Origin: Anderseniella sp963700885
Lineage (GTDB): Bacteria > Pseudomonadota > Alphaproteobacteria > Rhizobiales > Aestuariivirgaceae
DNA: 64,000 bases
Direction: 5' to 3'
Assembly (NCBI GenBank): GCA_963700885.1
Contig: CAVOZJ010000024.1
Location: forward strand, 1-64,000
Shown: in pieces, positions 52,203-61,548 of the stretch
Numbering within the stretch: position 1 is the stretch's first letter
Layout: each line of letters begins with the position of its first letter
Program-made: the position numbers and the translations under genes
Notes under the pieces: generated by a model
Databases searched by the model: none
What the model was told of the DNA's origin: nothing
What the model saw: only the letters and a program-made list of their open reading frames with translations

Positions 52203-53615
52203 ATGCGTTATTATCCGGTGTTTCTGGATCTCGAGGCAAAGACCGTCATCATTGTCGGTGGCGGCGCCGAAGCTGCCCAGAAGCTGCGGTTGATGGCCAA
52301 GACGCCGGCGCGGATCGTTGTCATCACACCGTATGCCGAACGCGAACTGTCCACCGAAATCGATGCCGCGGGCGCGTGTCTCGTCTCGCGCGAGTTTGAC
52401 GCTGACGACCTGCACGGTGCCTCCCTGGTATTTGCCTGCGGTCTGGACGTTGCCGGCGAAGCCGCGGTTCATGCTGCGGCCACACAGCGCAACATACCGG
52501 TTAATGTGGTCGACAGGCAGGACAGGTGCACGTTCCTGACGCCGTCCATAGTCGATCGTGGCGCGCTGACCATTGCCATTGGCACAGAAGGCGCAGCACC
52601 GGTTCTGGGGCAGGGCATCAAGGCGCATCTCGAAGCCATGCTGCCGCCGTCCATCGGGTCGCTGGTGGAAAAAGCTGCCGGCCTGCGACCGCGCGTCTCC
52701 CGCGCCCTGGAAAACGGCAGCCGGCGCCGCAATTTCTGGCGTTCCTTCTTCTTTGGCGGTATCCGCGCGTCGTTTGAACGCGATGCCGGTGCCGGTTTTG
52801 AGCAGGCGGTTGATGATGCATTGTCTGGCTCGGAACCTGCCGTGATAGGGTCGGTCTCGCTGGTCGGTGCAGGTCCCGGTGATGCCGATCTGCTGACACT
52901 GAAAGCCCAGCGCCGCCTGCAGGACGCCGACGTAATCGTCTATGACCGTCTGGTCGGGCCCGGCGTTCTGGAATATGCCCGCCGCGATGCTGAGCGCATA
53001 GATGTCGGCAAGACACCGGGCAAACTGTCGCTCAGCCAGAGCCGCATCAACCAGATTCTCATCGATCATGCCGGTGCAGGCAGGAAAGTTGTCCGCCTGA
53101 AGGGCGGCGATCCTTATGTATTTGGCCGTGGAGGTGAGGAACAGGCAGCTCTTGTTGCGGCCGGCATTCCGGTTGAAGTGGTGCCGGGTATCACCGCCGC
53201 CGTCGCGTGTGCTGCCGCAATCAGGTTGCCGCTGACGTGGCGGGGAAAAAACCGCAGCTTCACCATGATCACTGGTACCACAGGAGATGGTGCGGCAGAT
53301 CATGACTGGGACGCGTTGGCAAACCCGGGTGCAGTATTTTCCATCTATATGGGCGTGCGCCAGGCAGGCCACATCCAGCGCCGTTTGCTGAAAGCCGGTA
53401 TTGCTGGTGACACACCTGTCGTGGTGGTGGAAAACGGCACCCGCGCAAATCAGAAAACCGCGGTGGGCAGCATTGCCACCCTTACCAGAACGCTGGCGTT
53501 GGGCGGTATCCGGGGTCCGGCTGTCATTTATGTCGGCCTTGATCCGTCGCGCTCCGACTTACTGAACGCCCGGATTGAGATGCAGGCCACAGCCTATGAG
53601 AGGATCGCCTCATGA
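52203..53615 (+). CDS. cysG: Siroheme synthase
   Basis: Makes siroheme, the cofactor CysI needs, from uroporphyrinogen III by methylation, oxidation and iron chelation. 470 residues: N-terminal dehydrogenase/chelatase with VIIVGGGAEAAQK and NRDxxC-like VDRQDRCTFLTPS; C-terminal SUMT with SLVGAGPGDADLLTLKA, VIVYDRLV, LKGGDPYVFGRGGEE and VVPGITAAVA. First gene of the sulfur operon; its stop overlaps the start of the DUF2849 gene. Confidence 0.95.
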   Translation: MRYYPVFLDLEAKTVIIVGGGAEAAQKLRLMAKTPARIVVITPYAERELSTEIDAAGACLVSREFDADDLHGASLVFACGLDVAGEAAVHAAATQRNIPVNVVDRQDRCTFLTPSIVDRGALTIAIGTEGAAPVLGQGIKAHLEAMLPPSIGSLVEKAAGLRPRVSRALENGSRRRNFWRSFFFGGIRASFERDAGAGFEQAVDDALSGSEPAVIGSVSLVGAGPGDADLLTLKAQRRLQDADVIVYDRLVGPGVLEYARRDAERIDVGKTPGKLSLSQSRINQILIDHAGAGRKVVRLKGGDPYVFGRGGEEQAALVAAGIPVEVVPGITAAVACAAAIRLPLTWRGKNRSFTMITGTTGDGAADHDWDALANPGAVFSIYMGVRQAGHIQRRLLKAGIAGDTPVVVVENGTRANQKTAVGSIATLTRTLALGGIRGPAVIYVGLDPSRSDLLNARIEMQATAYERIAS

Positions 53616-53956
53616 ACGACAGGACCGAAGACTGCAGTGAATATGTAGTGACGGCAAACGAAGTGTTGTCCGGCGATACGGTGTTTCGCAACCAGGAAGA
53701 CGAATGGGTGCGCGGAATTGACGGCGCGGCTGTCTGGAAGTGCCAGGACTCAGGTTTCGTGGCGCTCGGTGAAGCCCGGAAGGACGAGTACGCGAACATC
53801 GTCATGGGAGCTTATCTCGTCGAGGTTTCGCGTGAAAGCGGTGCCATTCGCCCGGTGCACATCCGTGAGCGTATCCGGGCACTGGGTCCGACCGTCAGGG
53901 CCGATCTGGCATTGGCTGCACAAGGATTTTCGACAAGCGAGGTTGTGGACCTGTGA
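53612..53956 (+). CDS. DUF2849 protein of the cys operon
   Basis: 114 residues, cytosolic. The sequence YVVTANEVLSGDTVFRNQEDEWVRG matches the small DUF2849 family, found almost only between cysG and cysI in alphaproteobacteria. Both ends overlap the neighbours by 4 nt (ATGA). Role unknown; suggested to assist sulfite reductase assembly or activity by position. Confidence 0.9.
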   Translation: MNDRTEDCSEYVVTANEVLSGDTVFRNQEDEWVRGIDGAAVWKCQDSGFVALGEARKDEYANIVMGAYLVEVSRESGAIRPVHIRERIRALGPTVRADLALAAQGFSTSEVVDL

Positions 53957-55638
53957 ACATGCACGTGACCCCTGAACCCAACATGTACCGCTATGACGAA
54001 TTTGATCGCAAATTCGTTGATGCCCGTGTTGCCCAGTTTCGCGACCAGGTAGCGCGCCGTCTCGACGGCACGATCACCGAGGACGAGTTCAAGCCCATGC
54101 GGTTGATGAACGGCCTGTATCATCAGCTTCATGCCTACATGCTGCGTGTGGCAATTCCGTACGGCACCATGTCGTCGCGCCAGCTCAACGTGCTGGCTGA
54201 CATTGCCGACAGGTATGATCGCGGTTACGGCCACTGGACCACACGCCAGAACATTCAGTACAACTGGGTCAGGCTGGAAGACACTGCCGACATTCTGGAC
54301 ATGCTGGCCAATGTGGAAATGCATGCCATCCAGACCTCCGGCAATTGTATCCGCAATACCACAACGGACGCCTATGCCGGTGCGGCTGCCGATGAACTGG
54401 CCGACCCGCGCCCGGTTTGTGAGTTGATCCGGCAATGGTCGAGCCTGCATCCGGAGTTCACCTATCTGCCCCGCAAGTTCAAGATCGCGGTGACAGGTTC
54501 TCCTAACGATCGTGCTGCCGTCAGGGTGCACGACATTGGCTTGCGATTGCACCTGAATGAAACCGGCGAGCGCGGCTGGGAAGTGCTGGTTGGCGGCGGG
54601 CAGGGGCGTACCCCCATGGTCGCCGTGACGGTTCGCGACTGGCTGCCCGAAGCTGACCTGTTGCCATATCTGACCGCCGTCATGCGCGTCTACAACCTGA
54701 CCGGCCGGCGTGACAACAAGTACAAGGCGCGCATCAAGATACTGGTCCATGAAATGGGCGCGAAGGCATTTTCTGAAGCGGTGGAAAGGGAGTTTGCGGA
54801 AGCACCGCAAGAGACCCTTGAGGTTGATGCGCGCGAACTGGCCCGCATCTCGTCCTATTTTGCAGCTCCTGCATTTGAAAACCTGTCCGCCTTCGTGCCG
54901 GAGATCGAGGAAAGGAAACTGGCTGATCGTGGTTTTCGCCAGTGGATCACCGCCAACACGGCTGCCCACAAGGTTGCGGGCTACACCATCGTCAATGCTT
55001 CGTTCAAACCGACCGGCGGTATTCCCGGAGATGCAACTTCCGAACAGATGCGGGTGGTGGCAGACCTGGCTGACAAATACTCTTTCGGTGAAATCCGCGT
55101 CACCCATGCGCAGAACCTGACCATGCCGCATGTGCGAACCAGGGACCTGATCGAGGTTTGGCAACACCTCAAGGAGCAGGGCCTGGCGCAAGCCAATATT
55201 GGCCTGATCGGCGACATCATTTCCTGTCCCGGACTGGATTATTGCGCGCTGGCAACAGCCCGATCCATTCCGGTGGCACAGGAAATTTCGACCCGCTTTG
55301 CCGACATCCGGAAACAACATGATGTCGGTCCGCTGAAACTGAATATTTCAGGCTGTATCAATGCCTGCGGCCATCATCATGTCGGCCATATCGGCATTCT
55401 TGGTGTCGACAAGAAAGGAAAGGAATTTTACCAGATCACGTTGGGCGGATCGTCTGCTGAAAATGCATCGATCGGCAAAATCCTCGGGCCGGGCTTCGGT
55501 GCCGATGAAATTGCCGGCGCGGTTGAGACCGTCATCGATACTTATCTTGCCGTGCGTGAGCAGGGGGAAGAATTCCTGCAAACCTACCGCCGCCTGGGCG
55601 TGACCCCTTTCAAGGAGGCACTTTATGCCAGTAATTGA
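53953..55638 (+). CDS. cysI: Sulfite reductase hemoprotein (siroheme/4Fe-4S)
   Basis: Reduces sulfite to sulfide with six electrons. 561 residues, GTG start overlapping the DUF2849 stop. Both nitrite/sulfite reductase half-repeats are present. The siroheme-4Fe-4S ligands are SCPGLDYCALA and GCINACGHH, and RQNIQYNW belongs to the siroheme pocket. No CysJ flavoprotein is adjacent, so electrons probably come from ferredoxin. The stop overlaps the DUF934 gene by 14 nt. Confidence 0.95.
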   Translation: MNMHVTPEPNMYRYDEFDRKFVDARVAQFRDQVARRLDGTITEDEFKPMRLMNGLYHQLHAYMLRVAIPYGTMSSRQLNVLADIADRYDRGYGHWTTRQNIQYNWVRLEDTADILDMLANVEMHAIQTSGNCIRNTTTDAYAGAAADELADPRPVCELIRQWSSLHPEFTYLPRKFKIAVTGSPNDRAAVRVHDIGLRLHLNETGERGWEVLVGGGQGRTPMVAVTVRDWLPEADLLPYLTAVMRVYNLTGRRDNKYKARIKILVHEMGAKAFSEAVEREFAEAPQETLEVDARELARISSYFAAPAFENLSAFVPEIEERKLADRGFRQWITANTAAHKVAGYTIVNASFKPTGGIPGDATSEQMRVVADLADKYSFGEIRVTHAQNLTMPHVRTRDLIEVWQHLKEQGLAQANIGLIGDIISCPGLDYCALATARSIPVAQEISTRFADIRKQHDVGPLKLNISGCINACGHHHVGHIGILGVDKKGKEFYQITLGGSSAENASIGKILGPGFGADEIAGAVETVIDTYLAVREQGEEFLQTYRRLGVTPFKEALYASN

Positions 55639-56146
55639 AAACAACATTTATGTTGAAGATGTCTGGTTCCATCTGCACGATGGCGACAGTGCCGGGGACC
55701 GCAGCATGATCATTGTGCCGCTGGCACGCCTGGAAGAGGTTCTGGCCGGCTGGCCGTTGGGGCATCGCGGCCTCGGTGTCGACGTCCCGAACGATGCTGA
55801 TATCGACGCCGTCGCGCCGCATCTGGCACGGCTGGATATCGTCACCCTGAATTTTCCCGGCTTTGCAGATGGCCGGGCATTCTCGCAGGCCCGCAGAATT
55901 CGTCACACAGAACATTTTGACGGCACCATCCGTGCCCGCGGCAGCTTTCTGCCGGACCAGTATGGCTTCCTGCTGCAATCAGGTGTCGACAGCTTCGAGG
56001 TATCTGATCGTTTTGCGTTGCAGGACTGGATCCGCCACTGCGAAGCTGTGCCGGCAACCTATCAGCGAGACTACCCGGCGGCAGGCCTGGCTACGCGCCC
56101 TTTCGCTGAGGCGGGTGCCTGGCCGGAACAGCCCCACTACGGATAA
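55625..56146 (+). CDS. DUF934 protein of the cys operon
   Basis: 173 residues, a standard member of the DUF934 (oxidoreductase-associated) family that always accompanies CysI in alphaproteobacteria. Diagnostic stretches: LGVDVPNDADIDAVAPHL, FPGFADGRAFSQARRIR and RARGSFLPDQYGFLLQSGVDSFE. The Asp/Arg-rich pattern suggests an enzyme scaffold; its function is not established. 22 nt before cysH. Confidence 0.92.
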   Translation: MPVIENNIYVEDVWFHLHDGDSAGDRSMIIVPLARLEEVLAGWPLGHRGLGVDVPNDADIDAVAPHLARLDIVTLNFPGFADGRAFSQARRIRHTEHFDGTIRARGSFLPDQYGFLLQSGVDSFEVSDRFALQDWIRHCEAVPATYQRDYPAAGLATRPFAEAGAWPEQPHYG

Positions 56147-56167
56147 CACAAAGCGGAATTTTTGAGC

Positions 56168-56884
56168 ATGAACAAAGACCATCATCTTGCCCGTTATTAC
56201 GGACTGGAAGCTGAAGCTCTTGTCACATCGCTGCACGATGACTTTGGCGACAAACTGGCGCTGGTGTCGTCGTTTGGTGCCGAATCCGTGGTGTTGTTGC
56301 ACATGGCGGCCTGTGTCGATCAGGCGATACCGGTGATCTTCCTCGACACCGGCAAGCACTTCTGGCAGACCGGTTACTATCGCTCGAAGATCATTGACCT
56401 GCTGGGTCTGAAGGATGTCCGCATCATCAAGCCTCACTCTGGTGATGTTACGCTGCTTGACCCGCAAGGTTCCCTGTCCGGGACCGATCCGGATGCATGC
56501 TGTGACATCCGCAAGGTGCGCCCACTTGAGCGTGCTCTCGCAGGCTTTGAGGCGGTACTTTCAGGCCGCAAACGCTATCATGGCGAAGGCCGTGGCCAGC
56601 TTGCCAGCGTCAGCCTTGACAGCTGGGGCAGGGTGAAGGGCGAACCCCTGGCAGGCTATGACGCAGTAGCCATTGCAGACTATCTGAAAGAACATGATCT
56701 GCCGCCCCATCCCCTGGTCGAGCAGGGATATTTTTCCATTGGTTGTGCAGACTGCACCCAGCGCGGCGGATCGGCGGACAACCCGAGGGCCGGGCGCTGG
56801 GCCGGGCAGGACAAGACCGAATGCGGTATACATTTAAGCACTGATGGGCGGTTGGTGCGTACACAACGAGATGGAGCTCAATGA
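56168..56884 (+). CDS. cysH: Assimilatory adenylyl-sulfate (APS/PAPS) reductase
   Basis: Reduces activated sulfate to sulfite using thioredoxin. 238 residues from the ATG at 56168 (a TTG is two codons upstream). PP-loop SSFGAESVVLLH; ACCDIRKV carries the Cys pair and GCADCT the CxxC, together the four 4Fe-4S ligands that mark APS-type enzymes; the catalytic Cys is in ECGIH near the C-terminus. It is followed by, and coupled through ATGA to, a ferredoxin remnant. cysD/cysN are not in the window. Confidence 0.94.
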   Translation: MNKDHHLARYYGLEAEALVTSLHDDFGDKLALVSSFGAESVVLLHMAACVDQAIPVIFLDTGKHFWQTGYYRSKIIDLLGLKDVRIIKPHSGDVTLLDPQGSLSGTDPDACCDIRKVRPLERALAGFEAVLSGRKRYHGEGRGQLASVSLDSWGRVKGEPLAGYDAVAIADYLKEHDLPPHPLVEQGYFSIGCADCTQRGGSADNPRAGRWAGQDKTECGIHLSTDGRLVRTQRDGAQ

Positions 56885-57042
56885 TTATGGGCGTGATCAA
56901 TGTAATCGATCATGAGGGACGTGCCCACGAGCTTGAGGCTGTGGAAGGCTGGCGGGTGGTCCGCAGGCAATCATGTGATTTTCCAGGTTTGCCGGCGACT
57001 CGCTCCGTGTTGAGATTCCAACTGGACACCGTAGTCGGATGA
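56881..57042 (+). pseudogene. Truncated 2Fe-2S ferredoxin N-terminus after cysH
   Basis: A 53-codon ORF starts by ATGA overlap with the cysH stop and reads MGVINVIDHEGRAHELEAVEG, the beta-grasp N-terminus of a 2Fe-2S ferredoxin. The sequence then leaves the family at GWRVVRRQS and stops before the Cys motif. No other frame restores the cluster-binding part, so the gene seems truncated by deletion rather than by a single indel. It may once have been, or may still by chance partly be, part of the cys operon; a ferredoxin would suit as electron donor to CysI. Confidence 0.6.
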
Positions 57043-57063
57043 ACGGGGTAGTTTTGCAGAGAT

Positions 57064-57492
57064 TCAGTCCAGGTCAATTTTTCCGCTGCGCTTCTGCTTG
57101 ACGAAACTACGTTTGGCCTTTGACTCCAGCCGGCGTTTTTTGGCGCCCAGCGTCGGCCGGGTTGCTATGCGTTTGCGCGCAACACGCGCTGCGCCCCTGA
57201 TGATCTCCTTGAGGCGTTCCAGCGCATCGCGCCGGTTGGCCTCCTGCGTGCGATAACGGCTGGCTTCCAGTACCAGTTCGCCGTCATTGGTCAGACGGCT
57301 GTCACCGCTGTTGAGGATTTTTTCGCGAACCCGGTCGGGCAGTGACCGCGACAGACGGACATTGAACCTCAGTTGCACCGCGGATGACACCTTGTTGACA
57401 TTCTGTCCGCCCGGACCGCTTGAGCGGACGAATTTCTCCTGCAACTCGTCGCTAAAGAGCCAGATGGTGTTGGTGATCTGAATACGCGCCAT
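57064..57492 (-). CDS. arfB: Peptidyl-tRNA hydrolase ArfB, ribosome rescue factor
   Basis: Releases peptides from stalled ribosomes lacking a stop codon. 142 residues from the ATG at 57492 (MARIQITNTIWL). The RF1-like catalytic loop is SSGPGGQNVNKV, with GGQ, and the C-terminal basic tail (RKRIATRPTLGAKKRRLESK) enters the mRNA tunnel. Convergent with the cysH operon. Confidence 0.94.
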   Translation of the reverse strand: MARIQITNTIWLFSDELQEKFVRSSGPGGQNVNKVSSAVQLRFNVRLSRSLPDRVREKILNSGDSRLTNDGELVLEASRYRTQEANRRDALERLKEIIRGAARVARKRIATRPTLGAKKRRLESKAKRSFVKQKRSGKIDLD

Positions 57493-57633
57493 TGCCGGAC
57501 CGGTTTCCAAATATTGAACGGACTGCCGTGGATTGCAAATCTACCACAAACAGGCGCGCTTGCAGCGCTTTCCCGGTAAACTGCATTGCCCCTGCCACAG
57601 TGGCCTGTCTTGACTGCCTCAGTGAGGTCAGTA

Positions 57634-58524
57634 TTACCCTCCCTTGGACCTGCTTGTCGCCTCCAGTTTATCCTGCGTTCTGGTATCAAAATCGCTGGCG
57701 TCATGGCGTTCATGAAGTTGTTCGTCAGGTCGGCCTGACACCCGGTTGACAATTCTACCGCGTCTTACAGCTTCACGCTGCAAAATCTGTTCGTTCCAAC
57801 GGTTTACATGGGTGTACTCATGTGTGCTCAAAAACGTAGCTGCCGAATAAACCCGGTTGGCAACCAGTGCGCCATACCAGGGCCAGATGGCAATATCGGC
57901 GATGGTATAGTCATCGCCACACATGAATTGATTGTCAGCGAGTTGCCGGTCCAGCACGTCAAGCTGGCGTTTGACTTCCATGGCGTACCTGTCGATCGGA
58001 TACTCAAATTTTACCGGCGAATAAGAGTAGAAATGACCAAAACCACCGCCAAGGTACGGCGCGCTGCCCACCTGCCAGAACAACCATGAAAGGCATTCGG
58101 CCCGCTTTGCGGTCTGCCTGGGCAGAAAGGCGTCGAACTTCTCGGCCAGGTACAAAAGAATTGCACCGGACTCAAACACTCTCGTAGGCGTCTCGATGCT
58201 GTAGTCCACTAGCGCAGGAATTTTCGAGTTCGGGTTGATCTCGACAAATCCGCTGCCGAACTGGTCGCCTTCGCGAATTCTGATCAGGTGCGCGTCATAT
58301 TCTGCGCCTGTATGCCCCAGGGCCAGCAGTTCTTCCAGCATAACTGTGACCTTCACCCCGTTGGGGGTGGCCAGCGAATAGAGTTGCAATGGATGTTTGC
58401 CAACCGGCAATGCCTTTTCATGGGTAGCGCCGGCAACTGGCCTGTTCAGACTACCCCATGTGCCTCCCAGTTGCTTTTCCCATTTCCAGATTTCAGGCGG
58501 TGTATAGTCTGGTGAGTCAGGCAT
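57634..58524 (-). CDS. yghU: Glutathione-dependent disulfide-bond oxidoreductase YghU-like
   Basis: GST superfamily, Nu class. 296 residues from the ATG at 58524 (MPDSPDYTPPEIWKWE), matching YghU's extended N-terminus. The thioredoxin-like domain has LQLYSLATPNGVKVTVMLEELL and INPNSKIPALVDY; the C-terminal helical domain ends HEYTHVNRWNEQI and EQLHERHDASDFDTRTQDK, as in E. coli YghU. Takes part in disulfide and peroxide metabolism. No operon partner. Confidence 0.93.
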   Translation of the reverse strand: MPDSPDYTPPEIWKWEKQLGGTWGSLNRPVAGATHEKALPVGKHPLQLYSLATPNGVKVTVMLEELLALGHTGAEYDAHLIRIREGDQFGSGFVEINPNSKIPALVDYSIETPTRVFESGAILLYLAEKFDAFLPRQTAKRAECLSWLFWQVGSAPYLGGGFGHFYSYSPVKFEYPIDRYAMEVKRQLDVLDRQLADNQFMCGDDYTIADIAIWPWYGALVANRVYSAATFLSTHEYTHVNRWNEQILQREAVRRGRIVNRVSGRPDEQLHERHDASDFDTRTQDKLEATSRSKGG

Positions 58525-58657
58525 GTTGCGGGCTCTGTCGGATACCGGGTTACAGATGGTGGGGCGTTTGGATAACACAGGTCCATGTGGTGATCATGCC
58601 AGATTTCCGATGCAGGATATCAGCCGGTTTCTCGCACGCCTGGGTGCTGGCATGTTG

Positions 58658-59737
58658 CTATTGTGACGGCATCTGGCAACTCGGGGTGGAGTGTGACAGT
58701 GCCACTTCCTCTTCTGTCATGTAATCGGGAACCGACTCAAACAGTGGCGACGACAGATAGCGCTCACCGGTATCCGGCAACATGCACAGAATAACCGTAT
58801 CCTGAGGCGCTGTTTCCGCAATCTGCATGGCTATTGCAAATGTTGCACCACCTGACACGCCGGTAAAGACACCTTCCTTCTGAGCTAGCTTTCGCGACCA
58901 TTCCATTCCGACAGGTCCTGCCACCGGGATCAGGTCATCATAGTACTTGCCATCGATGGCTTCCTGCAAAACCAGCGGGATGAAGTCCGGTGTCCAGCCT
59001 TGCACCGGATGTGGTTCAAACGCAGGATGGCTGTGCGCCGGTTGTCCAGCTTCGTTGCGTCCCTGAGGTGTTCCTGATCCGACAATTTGCGCGTTGGCAG
59101 GCTCGGAAAGAATGATTTTCGTATCAGGACGTTCCTTTCGCAGGACCCGACCAATGCCGGAAACAGTGCCACCAGTGCCATAACCCGTGACAACATAGTC
59201 CAGACGGTCTCCTTCAAAATCGGCCATTATTTCACGCGCGGTGGTATTTTCGTGAATTCTTGCATTGGCATCCGTCTCAAACTGGCTCGCCAGAAACCAG
59301 CCGTTGGCATTGGCCAGTTCTACAGCCTTGTTGTACATGCCGAACCCCTTTTTCTCCTTCGGTGTCAGAACCACCCTGGCGCCGAGAAACCGCATCAGTT
59401 TGCGTCGCTCGACTGAAAAGCTTTCAGCCATTGTCAGCACCAGCGGATAACCCTTGGCGGCGCACACCATCGCCAGTCCTATACCGGTATTGCCGCTGGT
59501 CGCTTCCACTACTGTCTGTCCTGGTTTCAGCGCTCCGGAGCGTTCGGCTTCCTCGATGATGGAAACGGCAAGTCGGTCCTTGACGGAAGCTGCCGGATTG
59601 AAAGCTTCGACTTTCACATAAAGTCGCACACCCTTTGGCGAGAGATGATTGATACGGACACAAGGTGTGTCACCAATTGTATCCAGAATATTTTCGTACA
59701 GCTTTCCGCGGCCTTTGGTAATCCGTGACGAGGTCAT
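58658..59737 (-). CDS. cysK: Cysteine synthase A
   Basis: Combines O-acetylserine and sulfide to give cysteine. 359 residues. The PLP Lys is in NPAASVKDRLA, the phosphate loop TSGNTGIGLA and GTGGTVSGIGR, and the substrate loop TSGNTG is intact. The C-terminal 25 residues (PDYMTEEEVALSHSTPS) extend slightly beyond E. coli CysK. It uses the sulfide made by the cys operon 2 kb away, though on the other strand. Confidence 0.95.
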   Translation of the reverse strand: MTSSRITKGRGKLYENILDTIGDTPCVRINHLSPKGVRLYVKVEAFNPAASVKDRLAVSIIEEAERSGALKPGQTVVEATSGNTGIGLAMVCAAKGYPLVLTMAESFSVERRKLMRFLGARVVLTPKEKKGFGMYNKAVELANANGWFLASQFETDANARIHENTTAREIMADFEGDRLDYVVTGYGTGGTVSGIGRVLRKERPDTKIILSEPANAQIVGSGTPQGRNEAGQPAHSHPAFEPHPVQGWTPDFIPLVLQEAIDGKYYDDLIPVAGPVGMEWSRKLAQKEGVFTGVSGGATFAIAMQIAETAPQDTVILCMLPDTGERYLSSPLFESVPDYMTEEEVALSHSTPSCQMPSQ

Positions 59738-59921
59738 GTGACAGGTCTTTCAATGCAGGGGGTTGTTGTTTGGCCTGCGATCCTAACAGCGTTGTGCGCG
59801 GTCGCCAATTGTTAACAACACGCACACCAGGCAGTTGTGACGGTGGAATTTGCAAGTCAGCAGCACTTGGCCTAATAGTCAGGGTCCTGCAATTGAATTT
59901 CCTCCGCCGGACTGCTCACAG

Positions 59922-60890
59922 ATGTTGCAAATTCTGGGACTGATTGCGCCACTGTTCGGGCTGATCATCATAGGATTTGTGACTGCCCGCATAACCCGGC
60001 AACCGCTGGAGGAGCAGGGATGGCTTAACACGTTCATCTTTTACGTTGCTTTGCCGGCCCTGTTTTTCAAGCTGTTATCCAAAACACCTGTTGATCAACT
60101 GGCTAGTTGGGAGTTTGTTGCCACCAACATTCTGGTGACGTATCTGGTTTTCACCTTGACCTTCGTGCTGGGGATTATGGGCACCCGGGGCAATATTGCT
60201 GAGGCCACGATTCAGGGACTGGCTGGTGCGTACGGGAATATCGGCTACATGGGTCCGGCAATCGCGATTCTTGCATTAGGCGAAATGGCAGCCATCCCGG
60301 TTGCAATAATATTCTGCTTTGAAAACATTCTGCATTTCGCCGTGGCGCCGGCACTGCTCGCCGTTTCCGGCAACAGGAAACAATCTGCAGGGGCACTGAT
60401 TGCAGAAGTCATAGGCAAGATAATATTTCATCCATTCATCATCGCAACTGTTGTTGGAGTGGGATTTGCAATCCTGGGGCTTGAGGCGCCCGGACCACTG
60501 GAACGCCTGATTGAGTATCTGGCGCAGGCGGCAGCGCCATGTGCCTTGTTTGCCATGGGCGTCACACTGGCACTGCGGCCCATCAGGCGAATGCCGTTGG
60601 CTCTCGGATACATCGTGCCGATAAAGCTGATAGTGCATCCTGCAGCAATGTATTTCGTGCTAAGTTTTGTGGGAGATTTTGAACCTGTATGGGTATTTGC
60701 AGCAGTGCTGCTGGCTGCATTGCCGACGGCAACCAATGTGTTTGTCATTGCCCAGCAATACGGCGTATGGGTTGAACGCGCATCAGCCTGCGTTCTGATA
60801 ACAACTGCGCTATCGGTTTTGACTGTAACTGTACTGCTTTACGCAGTTACCACAGGATTGTTGCCTCCTGACTGGTGGCCGGCAAATTAG
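59922..60890 (+). CDS. AEC family transporter
   Basis: 322 residues from the ATG at 59922 (MLQILGLIAPLFGLIIIGF). About ten TM helices arranged as two five-helix halves, with the family's polar/Asn-Pro breaks such as YGNIGYMGPAIAI and AALPTATNVFVIAQQ. Auxin-efflux-carrier family members in bacteria export malonate, malate or other organic anions; the substrate is unknown. Divergent from cysK across 184 nt. Confidence 0.92.
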   Translation: MLQILGLIAPLFGLIIIGFVTARITRQPLEEQGWLNTFIFYVALPALFFKLLSKTPVDQLASWEFVATNILVTYLVFTLTFVLGIMGTRGNIAEATIQGLAGAYGNIGYMGPAIAILALGEMAAIPVAIIFCFENILHFAVAPALLAVSGNRKQSAGALIAEVIGKIIFHPFIIATVVGVGFAILGLEAPGPLERLIEYLAQAAAPCALFAMGVTLALRPIRRMPLALGYIVPIKLIVHPAAMYFVLSFVGDFEPVWVFAAVLLAALPTATNVFVIAQQYGVWVERASACVLITTALSVLTVTVLLYAVTTGLLPPDWWPAN

Positions 60891-60900
60891 GGTTAGCACG

Positions 60901-61548
60901 CTAGAACGGGAGGTCCGCACAAAATTCTGTCTTCTGTCCACCCGTTGGATGACGAAGAACCAGGGTATGGGCGTGCAGCAGAAGCCGCGATGCTTTTGCC
61001 GGGTCGCCGTAAAGCGGGTCGCCAAGTATCGGATGGCCGGCCTCTTTCAGGTGAACCCGCAATTGATGTGACCGGCCGGTGTGCGGCAACAGCTCCAGGC
61101 GTGTCGTTGCTTCACTGCGTGATATGACGCGCCATCGGGTAAGCGCGGGCTTGCCGGTATCGTGGCACACCTTCTGCAACGGCCGGTTTGGCCAGTCGGC
61201 AACCAGCGGCAGATCAATTTCGCCTTCATCAGGTTCTAGGCGACCGGCCACAATAGCCTGATAGGTTTTGACGAGGTGTCGCCGTTCAAACTGCAAACCC
61301 AGATGCCGTTGTGCGCCGGCGTTCATGGCCATGACGAAAACCCCTGATGTGTCGCGGTCGAGCCGGTGTACAATGAGTGCGCCGGGGAAAACTGATTGAA
61401 CTCGGGCTTTCAGGCAATCAGCGAGATCAGGGCCTTTGCCGGGAACCGAAAGCAGACCTGAAGGTTTGTTCAGAACCAGCAGATCATTGTCGCTGTGAAT
61501 GATCTTCAGCCCCTGGTCAACAGGTGGGTTGTAAGCCCCTCCATTCAT
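60901..61548 (-). CDS. RluA-family pseudouridine synthase
   Basis: 215 residues from the ATG at 61548 (MNGGAYNPPVDQGLK). The catalytic motif is HRLDRDTSG with the nucleophilic Asp, plus LNKPSGLLSVPG, LLPHTGRSHQLRVH and GHPILGDPLYG. Modifies uridine in rRNA or tRNA; RluA-like size, no S4 domain. Its start overlaps the stop of the MFS gene by 4 nt (ATGA), so an ORF reported as running through both is not one protein. Confidence 0.93.
   Translation of the reverse strand: MNGGAYNPPVDQGLKIIHSDNDLLVLNKPSGLLSVPGKGPDLADCLKARVQSVFPGALIVHRLDRDTSGVFVMAMNAGAQRHLGLQFERRHLVKTYQAIVAGRLEPDEGEIDLPLVADWPNRPLQKVCHDTGKPALTRWRVISRSEATTRLELLPHTGRSHQLRVHLKEAGHPILGDPLYGDPAKASRLLLHAHTLVLRHPTGGQKTEFCADLPF

Noticed and set aside
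52137..53372. 411-residue open frame on the minus strand
   Set aside because: Antisense to cysG; the composition follows from codon bias of the sense gene.
53812..55320. 502-residue open frame on the minus strand
   Set aside because: It is the antisense shadow of cysI, which has complete family motifs and operon overlaps. The antisense product has no recognisable domain.
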